This document shows, in pieces, positions 32,006 to 42,025 of a stretch of DNA of 64,000 nucleotides. The position numbers and the translations under genes are program-made. Positions within the stretch are counted from its first letter, which is position 1. Each line of letters begins with the position of its first letter. Source of the DNA: Rhodovulum sp. MB263 (GTDB lineage: Bacteria; Pseudomonadota; Alphaproteobacteria; Rhodobacterales; Rhodobacteraceae); assembly GCF_002073975.1 (NCBI RefSeq), contig NZ_CP020384.1:3472001-3536000 (forward strand). The letters are read 5' to 3'. Under the pieces are notes generated by a model. It had not been told where the DNA came from. It searched no databases and was given only the letters and a program-made list of their open reading frames with translations.

Positions 32006-34309
32006 TCAGGTGAAACGGTTATCTCTCGGAAAGCCGCGCGGCGCCATCCGGCCACTGCCCGCGCGCTTACCCAGCCATTCGGTCAGGTCGGTCTCGGTGC
32101 GGGTCCGCCCGGCCGGATCATGCCAGCTGAGCCCGTCGGCCAGGGTGAAGGTGGTGGCATCCACAAGCCCGCCATCCTTGTATTTCTGCAGCCGCACGCC
32201 CTTGCCGCGCCCCATCTCGGGCAGCTCCTCCAGCGGGAAGACCAGCACCTTGCGGTTCTGCCCCACGCAGGCAACGTGATCGCCGCGCACCGGTACGCAG
32301 ACCCGCGCCACGGCCGGGGCCCTGACATTGAGCGCCTGCTTGCCCGTCCGGGTCTGGGCCAGCACATCATCGGCGGCGACCAGGAAGCCGTCGCCCGCGC
32401 TGGAGGCCACCAGAAGCTTTTCGCCGGGACGGTGGATGAACAGCGCGACGATCTCGCTTTCATTGGGCAGATCGACCATCAGCCGGACCGGCTCTCCCAT
32501 GCCGCGCCCGCCCGGAAGCTGCACCACAGGCAGGGTGTAGAACCGTCCGTTGGCGCCAAAGAGGATCAGCCTGTCGGTGGTCTCGGCATGGATCAGGAAG
32601 CGGCCCTCGTCGCCATCCTTGAACTTCAGCGCCGAGCCGTCGGCCAGATGGCCCTTCATCGCCCGGATCCAGCCCATCTTCGAGCAGACCACCGTCACCG
32701 GCTCGCGCTCGATCATCGCCTCGATCGGCACATCGGCCACCTCGGCGGCTTCGGCGAACACCGTCCGGCGCGCGCCCCCCGGCGCCCTGGCCCCGAAGGT
32801 CTTGCGCACCTCGCGCAGCTCTTCGGCGATCCGCTTCCACTGAAGCTCCTCCTGCCCCAGCAGGTCGAGAAGCCCCGCACGCTCCTCGGTCAGCCGGTCG
32901 CGCTCGGCGGTCAGCTCCATCTCCTCGAGCCGGCGCAGCGAGCGCAGCCGCATGTTGAGGATCGCCTCGGCCTGCACATCGGTCAGCCCGCCCGGCCCCG
33001 ACGCCGGCAGCGGCGAGACATAGTCGCGTTCGGACATCGCCTTGGCATGGGGCCGCGTCCAGTCCTCGGCCATCAGCGCGGCCTTGGGCTCCTCGTCATA
33101 GCGGATGATGTCGATCACCCGGTCGAGATTGAGGAAGGCGATCAGCAGCCCCGCCAGCACCTCGAGCCGGTGGTCGATCTTGTCCAGCCGGTGCTGCGAA
33201 CGCCGGAGCAGCACCTCGCGCCGGTGATCGAGGAAGGCGCGCAGCACCTCCTTGAGCGAACAGACCTTGGGCGTACGGCCGTCGATCAGCACGTTCATGT
33301 TCAGGCTGAAGCGGATCTCGAGATCCGAGTTCCGGAACAGCGTGCCCATCAGCACTTCGGGATCGACATTGCGCGACTTCGGCTCGAGCACCAGCCGGAC
33401 ATCTTCGGCGCTCTCGTCCCGGACATCGCCCAGGATCGGGATCTTCTTGGTCTGGATCAGGTCGGCAATGCGCTCGATCAGCTTGGATTTCTGCACCTGA
33501 TAGGGGATCTCAGAAACCACCACCTGCCACTGGCCGCGGCCCAGATCCTCGACCTCCCACCGGGCACGCAGCCGGAAGCTGCCGCGTCCGGTCCGGTAGG
33601 CCTGGGCGATGCTGTCCTTCGGCTCGACGATGACGCCGCCGGTCGGGAAATCGGGCCCCGGCACATATTGCAGGAGGGTGTCGTCCTGCGCGTCGGGCGC
33701 CCTGATCAGATGCAGGCAGGCGCCGACCAGATCGTCGATATTATGCGGCGGAATATTCGTCGCCATGCCGACGGCGATGCCGCTCGAGCCATTCGCCAGA
33801 AGGTTCGGGAAGGCCGCGGGCAGCACCACGGGCTCTTCGAGGGTGCCGTCATAATTGGGCCGGAAATCGACCGCGTTTTCCGACAGCCCCTCCATCAGGG
33901 CCTCGGCGGCGGCGGTCAGCCGTGCCTCGGTATAGCGGCTGGCGGCCGGGTTGTCGCCGTCGATATTGCCGAAGTTCCCCTGACCGTCCACCAGCGGGTA
34001 GCGGACGTTGAAATCCTGCGCCAGACGCGCCATCGCATCGTAGATCGCGGCATCGCCATGGGGGTGATAGTTGCCCATCACGTCACCCGAGATCTTGGCA
34101 GATTTCCGGAAGCCCCCGGTCGCGGTCAGCCTGAGCTCGCGCATCGCGAACAGGATGCGCCGGTGCACGGGCTTCATCCCGTCCCGGGCGTCGGGCAATG
34201 CCCGGTCCATGATCGTCGACAGCGCATAGGTCAGGTAGCGGTCGCCGATGGCGCGGCGCAGCGGTTCGGACAGGGCGTCGTGCTTCGGGTCTTCGGTGGC
34301 GTCTGACAT
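32006..34309 (-). CDS. parC: DNA topoisomerase IV subunit A
   Basis: ParC with ParE decatenates chromosomes. The 767-residue product begins [30 protein letters not shown], has the active-site tyrosine at about residue 126 (AASRYTEAR) and the [12 protein letters not shown] helix. The quinolone-determining segment [14 protein letters not shown] has Ala87 and Asp91 where E. coli ParC has Ser80 and Glu84. The C-terminal region forms a short beta-pinwheel without the GyrA box, which argues for ParC over GyrA. It is divergent from the SDR gene at 34363 with 53 bp between them. Confidence 0.93.
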   Translation of the reverse strand: MSDATEDPKHDALSEPLRRAIGDRYLTYALSTIMDRALPDARDGMKPVHRRILFAMRELRLTATGGFRKSAKISGDVMGNYHPHGDAAIYDAMARLAQDFNVRYPLVDGQGNFGNIDGDNPAASRYTEARLTAAAEALMEGLSENAVDFRPNYDGTLEEPVVLPAAFPNLLANGSSGIAVGMATNIPPHNIDDLVGACLHLIRAPDAQDDTLLQYVPGPDFPTGGVIVEPKDSIAQAYRTGRGSFRLRARWEVEDLGRGQWQVVVSEIPYQVQKSKLIERIADLIQTKKIPILGDVRDESAEDVRLVLEPKSRNVDPEVLMGTLFRNSDLEIRFSLNMNVLIDGRTPKVCSLKEVLRAFLDHRREVLLRRSQHRLDKIDHRLEVLAGLLIAFLNLDRVIDIIRYDEEPKAALMAEDWTRPHAKAMSERDYVSPLPASGPGGLTDVQAEAILNMRLRSLRRLEEMELTAERDRLTEERAGLLDLLGQEELQWKRIAEELREVRKTFGARAPGGARRTVFAEAAEVADVPIEAMIEREPVTVVCSKMGWIRAMKGHLADGSALKFKDGDEGRFLIHAETTDRLILFGANGRFYTLPVVQLPGGRGMGEPVRLMVDLPNESEIVALFIHRPGEKLLVASSAGDGFLVAADDVLAQTRTGKQALNVRAPAVARVCVPVRGDHVACVGQNRKVLVFPLEELPEMGRGKGVRLQKYKDGGLVDATTFTLADGLSWHDPAGRTRTETDLTEWLGKRAGSGRMAPRGFPRDNRFT

Positions 34310-34362
34310 GGCGGCTGTGTAAAGCGGAGCCTGAAAAGGGTCCAGAGGCGAGTGCGCGGGCA

Positions 34363-35193
34363 ATGACAGGAAAGTCGGTTCTGATCACGGGATGCGCCTC
34401 GGGCATCGGCCATGACGCCGCCCATGCCCTGAAAGCGCGCGGATGGCGGGTCTTCGCCACCTGCCGGCAGGCGGCCGATTGCGACCGGCTCGCCGCAGAG
34501 GGGCTCGAGAGCTTTCCGCTCGATTACGCCAGCGAGGACAGCATCGCCGGGGCCCTCGACGCAGTTCTGTCGCGCACCGGCGGCCGGCTCGACGCACTAT
34601 ACAATAACGGCGCCTTCGCCTGCCCGGGCGCGGTCGAGGATCTGCCCCGTGCCGCATTGCGCGAGATCTTCGAGACCAATCTCTTCGGGGTCCATGACCT
34701 CACCCGGCGGGTCATTCCCGCGATGCGGGCGCAGGGGCATGGCCGGATCGTCACCTGTTCATCGGTCCTGGGCCTCGTCCCGCTGAAATGGCGCGGCGCC
34801 TATTCGGCGACGAAATACGCGCTGGAAGGGCTGACCGACACGCTGCGGCTCGAGATGCGGGACACGCCGATCCGGGTGATCCTGATCGAACCCGGCCCGA
34901 TCACGTCGAAAATCCGGGTGAACTCGATCCCGCATTTCGAACGCTGGATCGACTGGCAGAACAGTGCCCGGGCCGAACAGTACCGCAATTCGCTGCTGAC
35001 ACGGCTTTACGAGGATCGCGGCCGCGACTTTTTCGAATTGCCGCCCTCGGCGGTCAGCCGCAAGCTGATCCATGCGCTGGAATCGCCGCGCCCGAAACCG
35101 CGCTATTTCGTGACCGCGCCCACCCATCTGATGAATCTCGCACGGCGCCTGCTGCCGACTGCCGCGCTCGACTGGCTGATCGACAAGGGATAG
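34363..35193 (+). CDS. Short-chain dehydrogenase/reductase
   Basis: A 276-residue classical SDR with the nucleotide-binding motif TGCASGIG (9-16), YNNGAF in place of NNAG (around 80), catalytic Ser133/134, Tyr147 and Lys151 (YSATK) and a PGP motif after strand 6. The Arg residues after strand 2 suggest NADPH. The C-terminal 80 residues (including [24 protein letters not shown]) resemble the membrane-associated retinol/steroid-dehydrogenase-like group. The substrate is unknown. It is divergent from parC. Confidence 0.85.
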   Translation: MTGKSVLITGCASGIGHDAAHALKARGWRVFATCRQAADCDRLAAEGLESFPLDYASEDSIAGALDAVLSRTGGRLDALYNNGAFACPGAVEDLPRAALREIFETNLFGVHDLTRRVIPAMRAQGHGRIVTCSSVLGLVPLKWRGAYSATKYALEGLTDTLRLEMRDTPIRVILIEPGPITSKIRVNSIPHFERWIDWQNSARAEQYRNSLLTRLYEDRGRDFFELPPSAVSRKLIHALESPRPKPRYFVTAPTHLMNLARRLLPTAALDWLIDKG

Positions 35194-35392
35194 GCGGCCA
35201 GGGCAAACCCGAACGCCCCGGCGCCCGCCCCTACCCCCGAGAGAAACAAAACGCCCTCGGCAGCACCATGCGGCGAAATATACTTTCTCGACGCTTTTTG
35301 TCTGTTCCGTCGGTTTCAGACCCGCTAACACTCTCCGGAACCATTGACTTGCCCCGATGAGCGGGGCGTGACTGCAAGGGAGACACACGCCG

Positions 35393-36154
35393 ATGAAGGT
35401 CATTGTGCCTGTTAAGCGGGTGATCGACTACAACGTGAAGGTCCGCGTGAAGGCGGACGGAACGGGGGTCGATCTCGCCAACGTCAAGATGTCGATGAAC
35501 CCCTTCGACGAGATTGCCGTCGAGGAGGCGATCCGCCTGAAGGAAAAGGGCAAGGTCACCGAGATCGTCGCGGTCTCGATCGGGGTCAAGCAGGCCCAAG
35601 AAACCCTGCGCACTGCTCTGGCCATGGGCGCCGACCGTGCGATCCTGGTGGTCGCGGCCGAGGACATCCATGACGATATCGAACCGCTGGCGGTGGCCAA
35701 GATCCTCAAGGCGGTGGTCGACGAGGAACAACCCGGGCTGGTGCTTTGCGGCAAGCAGGCGATCGACAACGACATGAACGCGACCGGCCAGATGCTGTCG
35801 GCGCTTCTGGGCTGGAGCCAGGGCACCTTCGCCTCCAAGCTCGAGATCGACGGCGACAGCGCCGAGGTCACCCGCGAGGTCGATGGGGGCCTGCAGACCA
35901 TCAAGGTCAAGCTGCCGGCCATCGTTTCGGTCGATCTGCGCCTCAACGAGCCGCGCTATGCCTCGCTGCCCAACATCATGAAGGCCAAGAAGAAGCCGCT
36001 CGACGAGAAGACGCCCGCCGATTACCGCGTCGACACCGCGCCGCGCCTGACCGTGCTGAAGACCGCCGAGCCGCGCGAACGCAAGGCCGGCGTCATGGTG
36101 GCCTCGGTGGACGAGCTTCTGACGAAACTGAAAGACGAAGCGGGGGTGCTCTGA
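35393..36154 (+). CDS. etfB: Electron transfer flavoprotein subunit beta
   Basis: EtfB carries AMP and, with EtfA, passes electrons from acyl-CoA and other dehydrogenases to ETF-ubiquinone oxidoreductase. The 253-residue product begins [23 protein letters not shown] and contains [26 protein letters not shown] and the [23 protein letters not shown]-loop region. The recognition loop includes [13 protein letters not shown]. Its stop is 1 nt from the etfA start. Confidence 0.97.
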   Translation: MKVIVPVKRVIDYNVKVRVKADGTGVDLANVKMSMNPFDEIAVEEAIRLKEKGKVTEIVAVSIGVKQAQETLRTALAMGADRAILVVAAEDIHDDIEPLAVAKILKAVVDEEQPGLVLCGKQAIDNDMNATGQMLSALLGWSQGTFASKLEIDGDSAEVTREVDGGLQTIKVKLPAIVSVDLRLNEPRYASLPNIMKAKKKPLDEKTPADYRVDTAPRLTVLKTAEPRERKAGVMVASVDELLTKLKDEAGVL

Positions 36155-36155
36155 G

Positions 36156-37082
36156 ATGGCCGTTCTTCTGCTTGCCGAAGTCACCGGGGGCGCGTTGCAG
36201 CTTGACGCGACCGCCAAGGCCGTGACTGCCGCGAAGACCCTGGGCGAGGTGACCGCGCTTTGCGTCGGCGAACATGCCAAGGCCGCGGGCGAGGCCGCCG
36301 CGAAGATCGAGGGCGTGGCCAGGGTTCTGGTCGCCGAGGATGCGATCTACGGCCACCGTCTGGCCGAGCCCACCGCCGATCTGATCGTGTCTCTGGCCGG
36401 AGAGTATGACCACATCGTTGCACCGGCCACCACCGATGCCAAGAACATCATGCCGCGCGTCGCCGCGCTGCTCGACGTGATGGTGATCTCGGATGTCGTG
36501 GGCGTGGTCGATGCCGACACTTTCGACCGCCCGATCTATGCGGGCAACGCGATCCAGACGGTGAAATCCGCCGACGCCAAGAAAGTGCTGACGATCCGCA
36601 CATCGACCTTCGATGCGGCTGGCGAGGCGGCGGGCGCGCCCGTCGAGGATGTGGCCAGCGCGGGCAACCCGGCGCTTTCGGAATGGCTGTCCGACATCGC
36701 CGCCAAGAGCGACCGCCCCGAACTGACCTCGGCCGGCGTGATCGTCTCGGGCGGGCGCGGTGTCGGCTCGGAAGAGAACTTCAAGCTGATCGAAACGCTG
36801 GCCGACAAGCTGGGCGCAGCGGTCGGGGCCTCGCGTGCCGCCGTCGACAGCGGTTTTGCTCCGAATGACTGGCAGGTCGGACAGACCGGCAAGGTGGTGG
36901 CCCCCGAGCTTTATATCGCGGTGGGCATTTCCGGCGCGATCCAGCACCTCGCGGGGATGAAGGATTCGAAGGTCATCGTCGCCATCAACAAGGACGAGGA
37001 AGCACCGATCTTCCAGGTCGCCGATTACGGCCTCGTCGCCGATCTCTTCGACGCCTTGCCCGAGCTGACCGCCAAGCTCTGA
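36156..37082 (+). CDS. etfA: Electron transfer flavoprotein subunit alpha
   Basis: The 308-residue FAD-binding subunit. The C-terminal FAD domain has [38 protein letters not shown] and the signature [35 protein letters not shown] in successive halves. It is co-transcribed with etfB and closed by the strong terminator at 37105-37135. A 3-hydroxyacyl-CoA dehydrogenase lies 1 kb downstream, in keeping with a role in acyl-CoA oxidation. Confidence 0.97.
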   Translation: MAVLLLAEVTGGALQLDATAKAVTAAKTLGEVTALCVGEHAKAAGEAAAKIEGVARVLVAEDAIYGHRLAEPTADLIVSLAGEYDHIVAPATTDAKNIMPRVAALLDVMVISDVVGVVDADTFDRPIYAGNAIQTVKSADAKKVLTIRTSTFDAAGEAAGAPVEDVASAGNPALSEWLSDIAAKSDRPELTSAGVIVSGGRGVGSEENFKLIETLADKLGAAVGASRAAVDSGFAPNDWQVGQTGKVVAPELYIAVGISGAIQHLAGMKDSKVIVAINKDEEAPIFQVADYGLVADLFDALPELTAKL

Positions 37083-37104
37083 GGAAGCGCCGAACGCATC
37101 ACGA

Positions 37105-37135
37105 GGCCCGCCGGCACCCACCGGCGGGCCTTTTT
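37105..37135 (+). terminator. Intrinsic terminator of etfBA
   Basis: A 10-bp perfect stem (37105-37114 with 37121-37130), 6-nt loop, followed by TTTTT. It lies 22 nt past the etfA stop. Confidence 0.92.
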
Positions 37136-37161
37136 CGACGCATGAAGCTGTGGGGACAGGA

Positions 37162-37995
37162 TCAGATCGCCTGAAGCTCGTGCAGCGTCGCGCTCAGCAC
37201 CCCGGCCAGTTCCTCATGCACCGCAGGCCCCGGCAGCGAGGCAGCCGCCACCTCATCCGCTTCGCCATGCACCATGCCCTCGGCGCCGCGGGCCAGCGCG
37301 TCCGGGCTCGGCTCGAATTCGACGACCCGGGTGAAATAAGACCGTACCGTATCCAGCATATGCCGGGTCACGAAGAGCGGGTCCTTGCCCAGACCGTCAC
37401 AGGAGGAGACCTCTCCCGGGGTCCGCCCCGGCAGCCACAGCAATATCTTGTCGCCGGGCATCCGCCCCGCCAGCTTGCGCATCCGCGCCTGCCAGGCCAT
37501 CTGCAGCTCGGCTACCACGATCTCGAAGGACGAGGGCGATTTCTGCCTCAGCACGCTCAGCATGTGGCGGGTGAAATGGAATTCGGTGAAATCGACGCCG
37601 GGATAAAGCGCCTTCAGCATCGCCGAGGCGCGCAGGAACCGGTCGTTCCGGCGCGGATGCACGACGTAGAACCGGTTCGACATGTTATGCGCGCCGAGGG
37701 CCTGAATGATCGTGACCCGCGCCCCGGCGACCACATCCATCAGGGAGACGTCGTTGAGGAAGACGTCGAGCCCGGCATTGTTACAGCCGAGATTGACCAT
37801 CTGCAGCCCGGTCGCCTCCTCCAGCAGGGCCGGATAAGGCTTCGGTACGAACTTGCCATAGGTCTCGGTGCCGCCCACCACGGCACAATAGGGCTGATCC
37901 AGCGACCGCTTCGGCCCCCGGAACACCAGCCTGGAATTGCCGTAGCGGCAGGGGAAATAGGCAAGCGATCCGCTGCCCGGATTGTCAAAGATCAT
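37162..37995 (-). CDS. DUF6473-type protein of unknown function
   Basis: A 277-residue protein starting [19 protein letters not shown], with [39 protein letters not shown] and [14 protein letters not shown]. This pattern I recognise as the DUF6473 family common in Rhodobacterales. The GGTETYG and NLGCNNAG blocks recall SGNH/GDSL-hydrolase-like folds, which is only a suggestion. There is no signal peptide. The start at 37995 is preferred; the frame is open to 38055. It is transcribed alone, divergent from the hydroxyacyl-CoA dehydrogenase gene. Confidence 0.75.
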   Translation of the reverse strand: MIFDNPGSGSLAYFPCRYGNSRLVFRGPKRSLDQPYCAVVGGTETYGKFVPKPYPALLEEATGLQMVNLGCNNAGLDVFLNDVSLMDVVAGARVTIIQALGAHNMSNRFYVVHPRRNDRFLRASAMLKALYPGVDFTEFHFTRHMLSVLRQKSPSSFEIVVAELQMAWQARMRKLAGRMPGDKILLWLPGRTPGEVSSCDGLGKDPLFVTRHMLDTVRSYFTRVVEFEPSPDALARGAEGMVHGEADEVAAASLPGPAVHEELAGVLSATLHELQAI

Positions 37996-38145
37996 CTTGC
38001 ACCCACTCGCGCCTCGCGACTCACGCCTGCCAGACTGGGCATGGCGTGTTTCCAAGTCGCTAAGCTTCGTATTTTAAGGATAACGTCGCCCTTGTGCCGC
38101 AGCGCCGCATCGGCCAAGGTGCCGCCAACAGGGTGAGGAAAGCTG

Positions 38146-39021
38146 ATGGGCGTGAAGACGGTCGGGATTGTCGGTGCGGGCCAGATGGGCAACGGGATCG
38201 CTCATGTCTTCGCGCTGGCGGGGTACGAGGTCAGGCTGAACGACATTTCGGCCGACGCGCTGGACCGGGCACTGGACACTATCGGCAAGAATCTCGATCG
38301 CCAGGTCAGCCGCGAGAAGATCACCGAAACCGAGAAGCGCGACGCGCTCGGGCGGATCGCGATCACCACGGCGCTGACCGATCTGGGCTCCTCCGACCTG
38401 ATCATCGAGGCGGCGACCGAACGCGAGGCGGTCAAGACCGCGATTTTCGAAGAGCTTCAGCCGCACCTGACGCCGACCACCATCCTGACCTCGAACACCT
38501 CCTCGATCTCGATCACCCGCCTTGCCAGCCGCACCGACCGGCCAGAGAAATTCATGGGGTTCCACTTCATGAACCCGGTTCCCGTGATGCAGCTGGTCGA
38601 GCTGATCCGGGGCATCGCCACCGACGAGGAAACCTATCACACCCTTCTCAAGGTGGTGGAGACGCTTGGAAAGACCGCGGCTTCGGCCGAGGATTTTCCG
38701 GCCTTCATCGTCAACCGCATCCTGATGCCGATGATCAACGAGGCGGTCTATACACTTTACGAGGGCGTGGGCTCGGTAAAATCCATCGACGAGTCGATGC
38801 GGCTTGGGGCGAACCATCCGATGGGGCCGCTCGAACTGGCGGATTTCATCGGGCTCGACACCTGCCTCGCGATCATGAATGTGCTGCATGAGGGGCTGGC
38901 CGACACCAAGTACCGGCCCTGCCCGCTGCTGACCAAATATGTCGAGGCGGGCTGGCTTGGGCGCAAGACCCATCGCGGGTTCTACGACTATCGCGGTGAG
39001 ACGCCGGTTCCCACGCGCTGA
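38146..39021 (+). CDS. hbd: 3-hydroxybutyryl-CoA dehydrogenase
   Basis: This enzyme oxidises or reduces (S)-3-hydroxybutyryl-CoA/acetoacetyl-CoA. The 291-residue product has the Rossmann motif VGAGQMGNGIA (9-19), the catalytic pair His140 (MGFHFMNPVPVMQLVE) and Glu152 (12 apart as in FadB), SNTSSISIT, and a C-terminal helical domain with NRILMPMINEAV and GPLELADFIGLD. GAGGAAAG lies before the ATG. With EtfAB nearby it probably serves short-chain acyl-CoA or polyhydroxybutyrate metabolism. Confidence 0.93.
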   Translation: MGVKTVGIVGAGQMGNGIAHVFALAGYEVRLNDISADALDRALDTIGKNLDRQVSREKITETEKRDALGRIAITTALTDLGSSDLIIEAATEREAVKTAIFEELQPHLTPTTILTSNTSSISITRLASRTDRPEKFMGFHFMNPVPVMQLVELIRGIATDEETYHTLLKVVETLGKTAASAEDFPAFIVNRILMPMINEAVYTLYEGVGSVKSIDESMRLGANHPMGPLELADFIGLDTCLAIMNVLHEGLADTKYRPCPLLTKYVEAGWLGRKTHRGFYDYRGETPVPTR

Positions 39022-39024
39022 GAA

Positions 39025-39045
39025 GGCCCCTGCCCCCGAGGGGCC
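39025..39045. terminator. GC hairpin between convergent hbd and acyltransferase genes
   Basis: A 7-bp stem GGCCCCT/AGGGGCC just past the hbd stop. It has no clear T-run on the plus strand and TTCTC on the minus strand. It is a possible bidirectional transcript-end structure and is followed by the 22-bp repeat at 39070. Confidence 0.4.
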
Positions 39046-39069
39046 GCCAGGGAAAGCCCCGGGCAGCAT

Positions 39070-39091
39070 GGGTATTTCTGCCAGGAAGAAG
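39070..39091 (-). repeat. 22-bp dispersed repeat, copy 1
   Basis: The plus strand reads GGGTATTTC, two bases, CCA, one base, GAAGAAG. It matches copy 2 (46462-46483) at 19 of 22 positions. On the minus strand it begins 15 nt after the stop of the acyltransferase gene and precedes a GC hairpin, the same layout as copy 2. Confidence 0.6.
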
Positions 39092-39106
39092 ACGCAAACC
39101 CCGATT

Positions 39107-39946
39107 TCAGGGCAGCGCCAGGGTGCGCGCCCGAAGCCAGGCCAGGAAACCGCGCGGATCGCGGGCCCAGGGCTCGATCTCGTCGCGGCCGATCGGGACA
39201 CCGACCGCCGGGGCCTGGGGCCTGTTCAGCGCATGCACGACCTCGTGCAGCAACAACCCCTGACGAAGCGTCGGCGACAGCCGGTTCGCGATCTGGTACC
39301 AGCGTGAATTCTGCCCCTGGAAGCGGACAGGCAGCACCTGTGCACCCGAGCGCTGGATCAGCTTGGCGGTGAAGGGGTGCCAGAGGGCCTCGACCGCGGG
39401 ACCGAAGAATGTTGGCGAGGAGGCCACGACCCCGGCCGGGAACAGCGCCACGACACCGCCCTGAGCGAGATAGTCCATCGCGGCCCGGCGCATCTCGAGA
39501 TTGCGTTCGCGCGCATCCTCGGCATGGGGAAAGGGCACCGGGATCATGAATTCGGCCACCTCGCCGACATCGGTCAAGAGCGAGCGGGTCAGGATCTTGT
39601 AATCGCTCCGCACCCGGCCCAGGAGCTCGGCCAGCACCATGCCGTCGACCAGCCCATGCGGGTGGTTCGCCACGACCACCAGCGGCCCCTCGCGCGGGAT
39701 CCGCGCCACCTGCTCGGACGGGGTCGCGACCCGGATGCCCATCACGTCGAGGGCCTGGCGCCAGAACGCCTGGCCCCGGGGCACACCGCCGGCCTCGAAC
39801 TTGCGGACCAGCCGCAGCAGCGTGAGCTTGCCGGTCAGGATCTCGATGGCCCGGATCGCCTGGGCACGGAGCGGATCCGGAAAGGTGCGGGCATAGGACA
39901 GCTCGCGCGCATCATAGGGCGGCTCGGCCCCGGGCTGGGCAGGCAT
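39107..39946 (-). CDS. Lysophospholipid acyltransferase family protein (PlsC-like)
   Basis: A 279-residue protein with acyltransferase motif I in the variant ANHPHGLVDG (near residue 93) and motif III as FPAGVVAS (near 172). This NHPxGxxDG/FPAG pattern is that of the hemolysin-like/OlsB branch rather than canonical NHx4D PlsC. It probably moves an acyl chain onto a glycerolipid or lipid head-group at the inner membrane. No long membrane span is obvious. It lies 12 nt after the HPr gene and may be read with it. Confidence 0.8.
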   Translation of the reverse strand: MPAQPGAEPPYDARELSYARTFPDPLRAQAIRAIEILTGKLTLLRLVRKFEAGGVPRGQAFWRQALDVMGIRVATPSEQVARIPREGPLVVVANHPHGLVDGMVLAELLGRVRSDYKILTRSLLTDVGEVAEFMIPVPFPHAEDARERNLEMRRAAMDYLAQGGVVALFPAGVVASSPTFFGPAVEALWHPFTAKLIQRSGAQVLPVRFQGQNSRWYQIANRLSPTLRQGLLLHEVVHALNRPQAPAVGVPIGRDEIEPWARDPRGFLAWLRARTLALP

Positions 39947-39958
39947 GCGCGCGCCGCC

Positions 39959-40240
39959 CTACATGTCTTCGCCGAACCGGGCCGCGACCAACCGTTCCAG
40001 CGCATCTGCAAGCTTCAGCGCCTCGGGCCCATGGGTCGAGACCTCGATCGCGGTGCCTTTCGAAGCCGCGAGCATCAGGAGCCCCATGATGGAATCGCCG
40101 GACGCGTTCATCCCGTCGCGATACACCTCTGCCGTTGCGTCATGTTCCTCGACGCATTCCACAAACTTGGCCGAGGCCCGGGCATGCAGCCCCTTCTCGT
40201 TCACGATTTCAAAGGTTCGTGTCACTCTGTTGCTGGTCAA
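39959..40240 (-). CDS. ptsH: HPr-family phosphocarrier protein (TTG start)
   Basis: A 93-residue HPr with phosphorylatable His19 (NEKGLHARASAKF) and regulatory Ser50 (SGDSIMGLLMLAASKG), the site HprK would phosphorylate. The likely start is a TTG at 40240 with GAGGA 7 nt upstream; a GTG at codon 6 is the alternative. No ATG precedes the conserved region. It is the last of the chvI-chvG-hprK-rapZ-EIIA-ptsH series, so it probably acts in regulation rather than bulk sugar uptake. Confidence 0.9.
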   Translation of the reverse strand: MTSNRVTRTFEIVNEKGLHARASAKFVECVEEHDATAEVYRDGMNASGDSIMGLLMLAASKGTAIEVSTHGPEALKLADALERLVAARFGEDM

Positions 40241-40247
40241 TGGGTCC

Positions 40248-40640
40248 TCACAGGCCGCCTGCGTCGAAACTGTCAATATATTTGCGCGCGGCCGCCAGTG
40301 CCGAAGCGGTGGCATCGCTGACACTCATGCGGCGCGACTTGGCCAGCTTGATCAGCATCGGCAGGTTGGCGCCATAGAGGATTTTCCGATCGCCGGGTGC
40401 GCAGGCTCGGATCGAGAGGTTGGAGGGCGAACCGCCGAACATATCGGTCACCACCACGACGCCGCCGCCCTCATCGACCTCGTCGGCGGCACGGCAGATC
40501 TCGTCCTGCTTGGCAGCACGGTCATCGTCGGGCGCGATCGCGATGGCACGAATCCCGGGCTGCGGGCCCACGACATGCTCCATCGCGGCCAGGTATTCCC
40601 GGGCCAGGCCCCCATGCGCGACGATGACGATTCCGATCAC
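40248..40640 (-). CDS. PTS EIIA component, mannose family
   Basis: A 130-residue EIIA-Man-type domain with the phosphorylated histidine at residue 9 (VIVAHGGLA) and VTDMFGGSPSN near residue 66. No EIIB, EIIC or EIID is nearby, so, as in other alphaproteobacteria, it is likely a regulatory phosphate acceptor from HPr. It overlaps rapZ by ATGA. Confidence 0.92.
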   Translation of the reverse strand: MIGIVIVAHGGLAREYLAAMEHVVGPQPGIRAIAIAPDDDRAAKQDEICRAADEVDEGGGVVVVTDMFGGSPSNLSIRACAPGDRKILYGANLPMLIKLAKSRRMSVSDATASALAAARKYIDSFDAGGL

Positions 40641-41563
40641 GCGCCCGTTCCCGTTCGCATTGCGGGCACGCCCTGTGCCCGCCTCTCCAGTTCCCTATGC
40701 CTTATAGACACTTGCCATTCCGTTGCCGCAAGCCGTTTTGCCACGGCCTCGGCCATGGCGACCGAACGGTGTTGCCCTCCGGTACAGCCGAAACCGATCG
40801 AGATATGGCTGCGGCCCTCGTCGCGATGCGCGGGCAGCACAAGCGCGGCGAGGTCACAGATCCGGTCGAGAAAGGCGGCATGACGCGGGTCGGCCGCGAC
40901 ATAGACCGCCACCGCCGGATCGCGGCCGTCCAGCGTCCGAAGCGACGGGTCCCAGTAGGGATTGCGCAGAAAGCGGCAATCGAAGGCCGTGTCGATGCCC
41001 AAGGGCAGGCCACGCTTGTAGGAAAAGGAGTGCAGCGAGACCGCAAGCGGCGCCGCGCCACCCGGGGCGAAGCGCGCGGTCATCTCGGCGCGGAACTCAT
41101 GGATCGTCAGATCGGACGTGTCGATCAGACTGCTAGCAAGTTCGCGGATCGGACCGAGGATATCGAGCTCTCGCGCGACCCCTTCGGCCGGGCTTTCGGC
41201 CGGCGCCATCGGGTGACGCCGCCGGGTTTCGGAGAAGCGGCGCAGCAGCACATCGGGGCGGCAATCGAGGTAAAGCACATCCGCCTCGAGCCCCGGCGCC
41301 GCAGAAAGCCCGCGGATCAGGTCGGCCAGCGCCTGGGCCGAGAAATCGCGGGTGCGGATATCCACCCCGAGCGCCAGAGACGGACCTGGCATCGGACCAT
41401 CGAGAAGGCGCGGGATCAGCGATATCGGCAGGTTGTCGATTGCTTCGAAGCCCAGATCCTCGAGCACACCCAGCGCGGTCGAGCGCCCCGCACCGGAGGC
41501 CCCGGTCACCAGCACGATGCGCTGGGGCCGGACAGGCGGATCGTTCTCGAGAGGATTGGACAT
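40637..41563 (-). CDS. rapZ: RNase adapter / nucleotide-binding protein RapZ
   Basis: The 308-residue product has Walker A GASGAGRST (21-29), the DNLPISLIPRLL motif, LDCRPDVLLRRFSETRRRHP and the C-terminal HRDEGRSHISIGFGCTGGQHRSVAMAE signature (given here in part). In E. coli RapZ guides sRNA decay; in alphaproteobacteria it is encoded beside hprK. It overlaps both neighbours by ATGA. Confidence 0.94.
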   Translation of the reverse strand: MSNPLENDPPVRPQRIVLVTGASGAGRSTALGVLEDLGFEAIDNLPISLIPRLLDGPMPGPSLALGVDIRTRDFSAQALADLIRGLSAAPGLEADVLYLDCRPDVLLRRFSETRRRHPMAPAESPAEGVARELDILGPIRELASSLIDTSDLTIHEFRAEMTARFAPGGAAPLAVSLHSFSYKRGLPLGIDTAFDCRFLRNPYWDPSLRTLDGRDPAVAVYVAADPRHAAFLDRICDLAALVLPAHRDEGRSHISIGFGCTGGQHRSVAMAEAVAKRLAATEWQVSIRHRELERRAQGVPAMRTGTGA

Positions 41564-41991
41564 CAGTCGCTTGGCCCGGCGATAAGGTATTGCAGGATGG
41601 CTGCGGCAAAATATGGCCGATCCACCCGGCGAAGCAAGGGCAGCGGTTTCCCGAGGATCTCGGTCATGCGCACCGGCGGCAGCCGCTCGGTTTCGGAATG
41701 ATCGAGATCGACCGCCAGCACCACCGGCGCCGAGGCGACCGCCTCGGCGCGCAGCAGCCCGACGCTCCGCGCCTCGATCAACCCGCGAATCGTGTCGGGC
41801 GCGGTGGCGACAAGCCCGTTTTCGACCCGGGTCAGGATCGTGCGATCATCGGCGACGAGCTCCGCGCCAAGGGCCATCAGCTGCAGCGCCAGCGCCGACT
41901 TGCCGGTGCCGGAGGCTCCGCTGATCAGCACGGCCCGGCCCCGATGCGCCACGGTACTGGCGTGAAGGATGCGGCTTGGAACGTCGGGCAT
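41563..41991 (-). CDS. hprK: Short HPr kinase/phosphorylase
   Basis: A 142-residue kinase domain only: Walker A GASGTGKS (25-32) followed by LVADDRT (46-51). It lacks the N-terminal domain of the roughly 310-residue Firmicutes enzyme, which is normal for alphaproteobacteria. It phosphorylates the serine of HPr. The ATG at 41991 is chosen; an in-frame TTG at 42045 would lie inside the end of chvG. It overlaps rapZ by ATGA. Confidence 0.92.
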   Translation of the reverse strand: MPDVPSRILHASTVAHRGRAVLISGASGTGKSALALQLMALGAELVADDRTILTRVENGLVATAPDTIRGLIEARSVGLLRAEAVASAPVVLAVDLDHSETERLPPVRMTEILGKPLPLLRRVDRPYFAAAILQYLIAGPSD

Positions 41992-42025
41992 GGCGGTCGC
42001 GGGCCTCTCCGGCAAGGGTCGGGCC

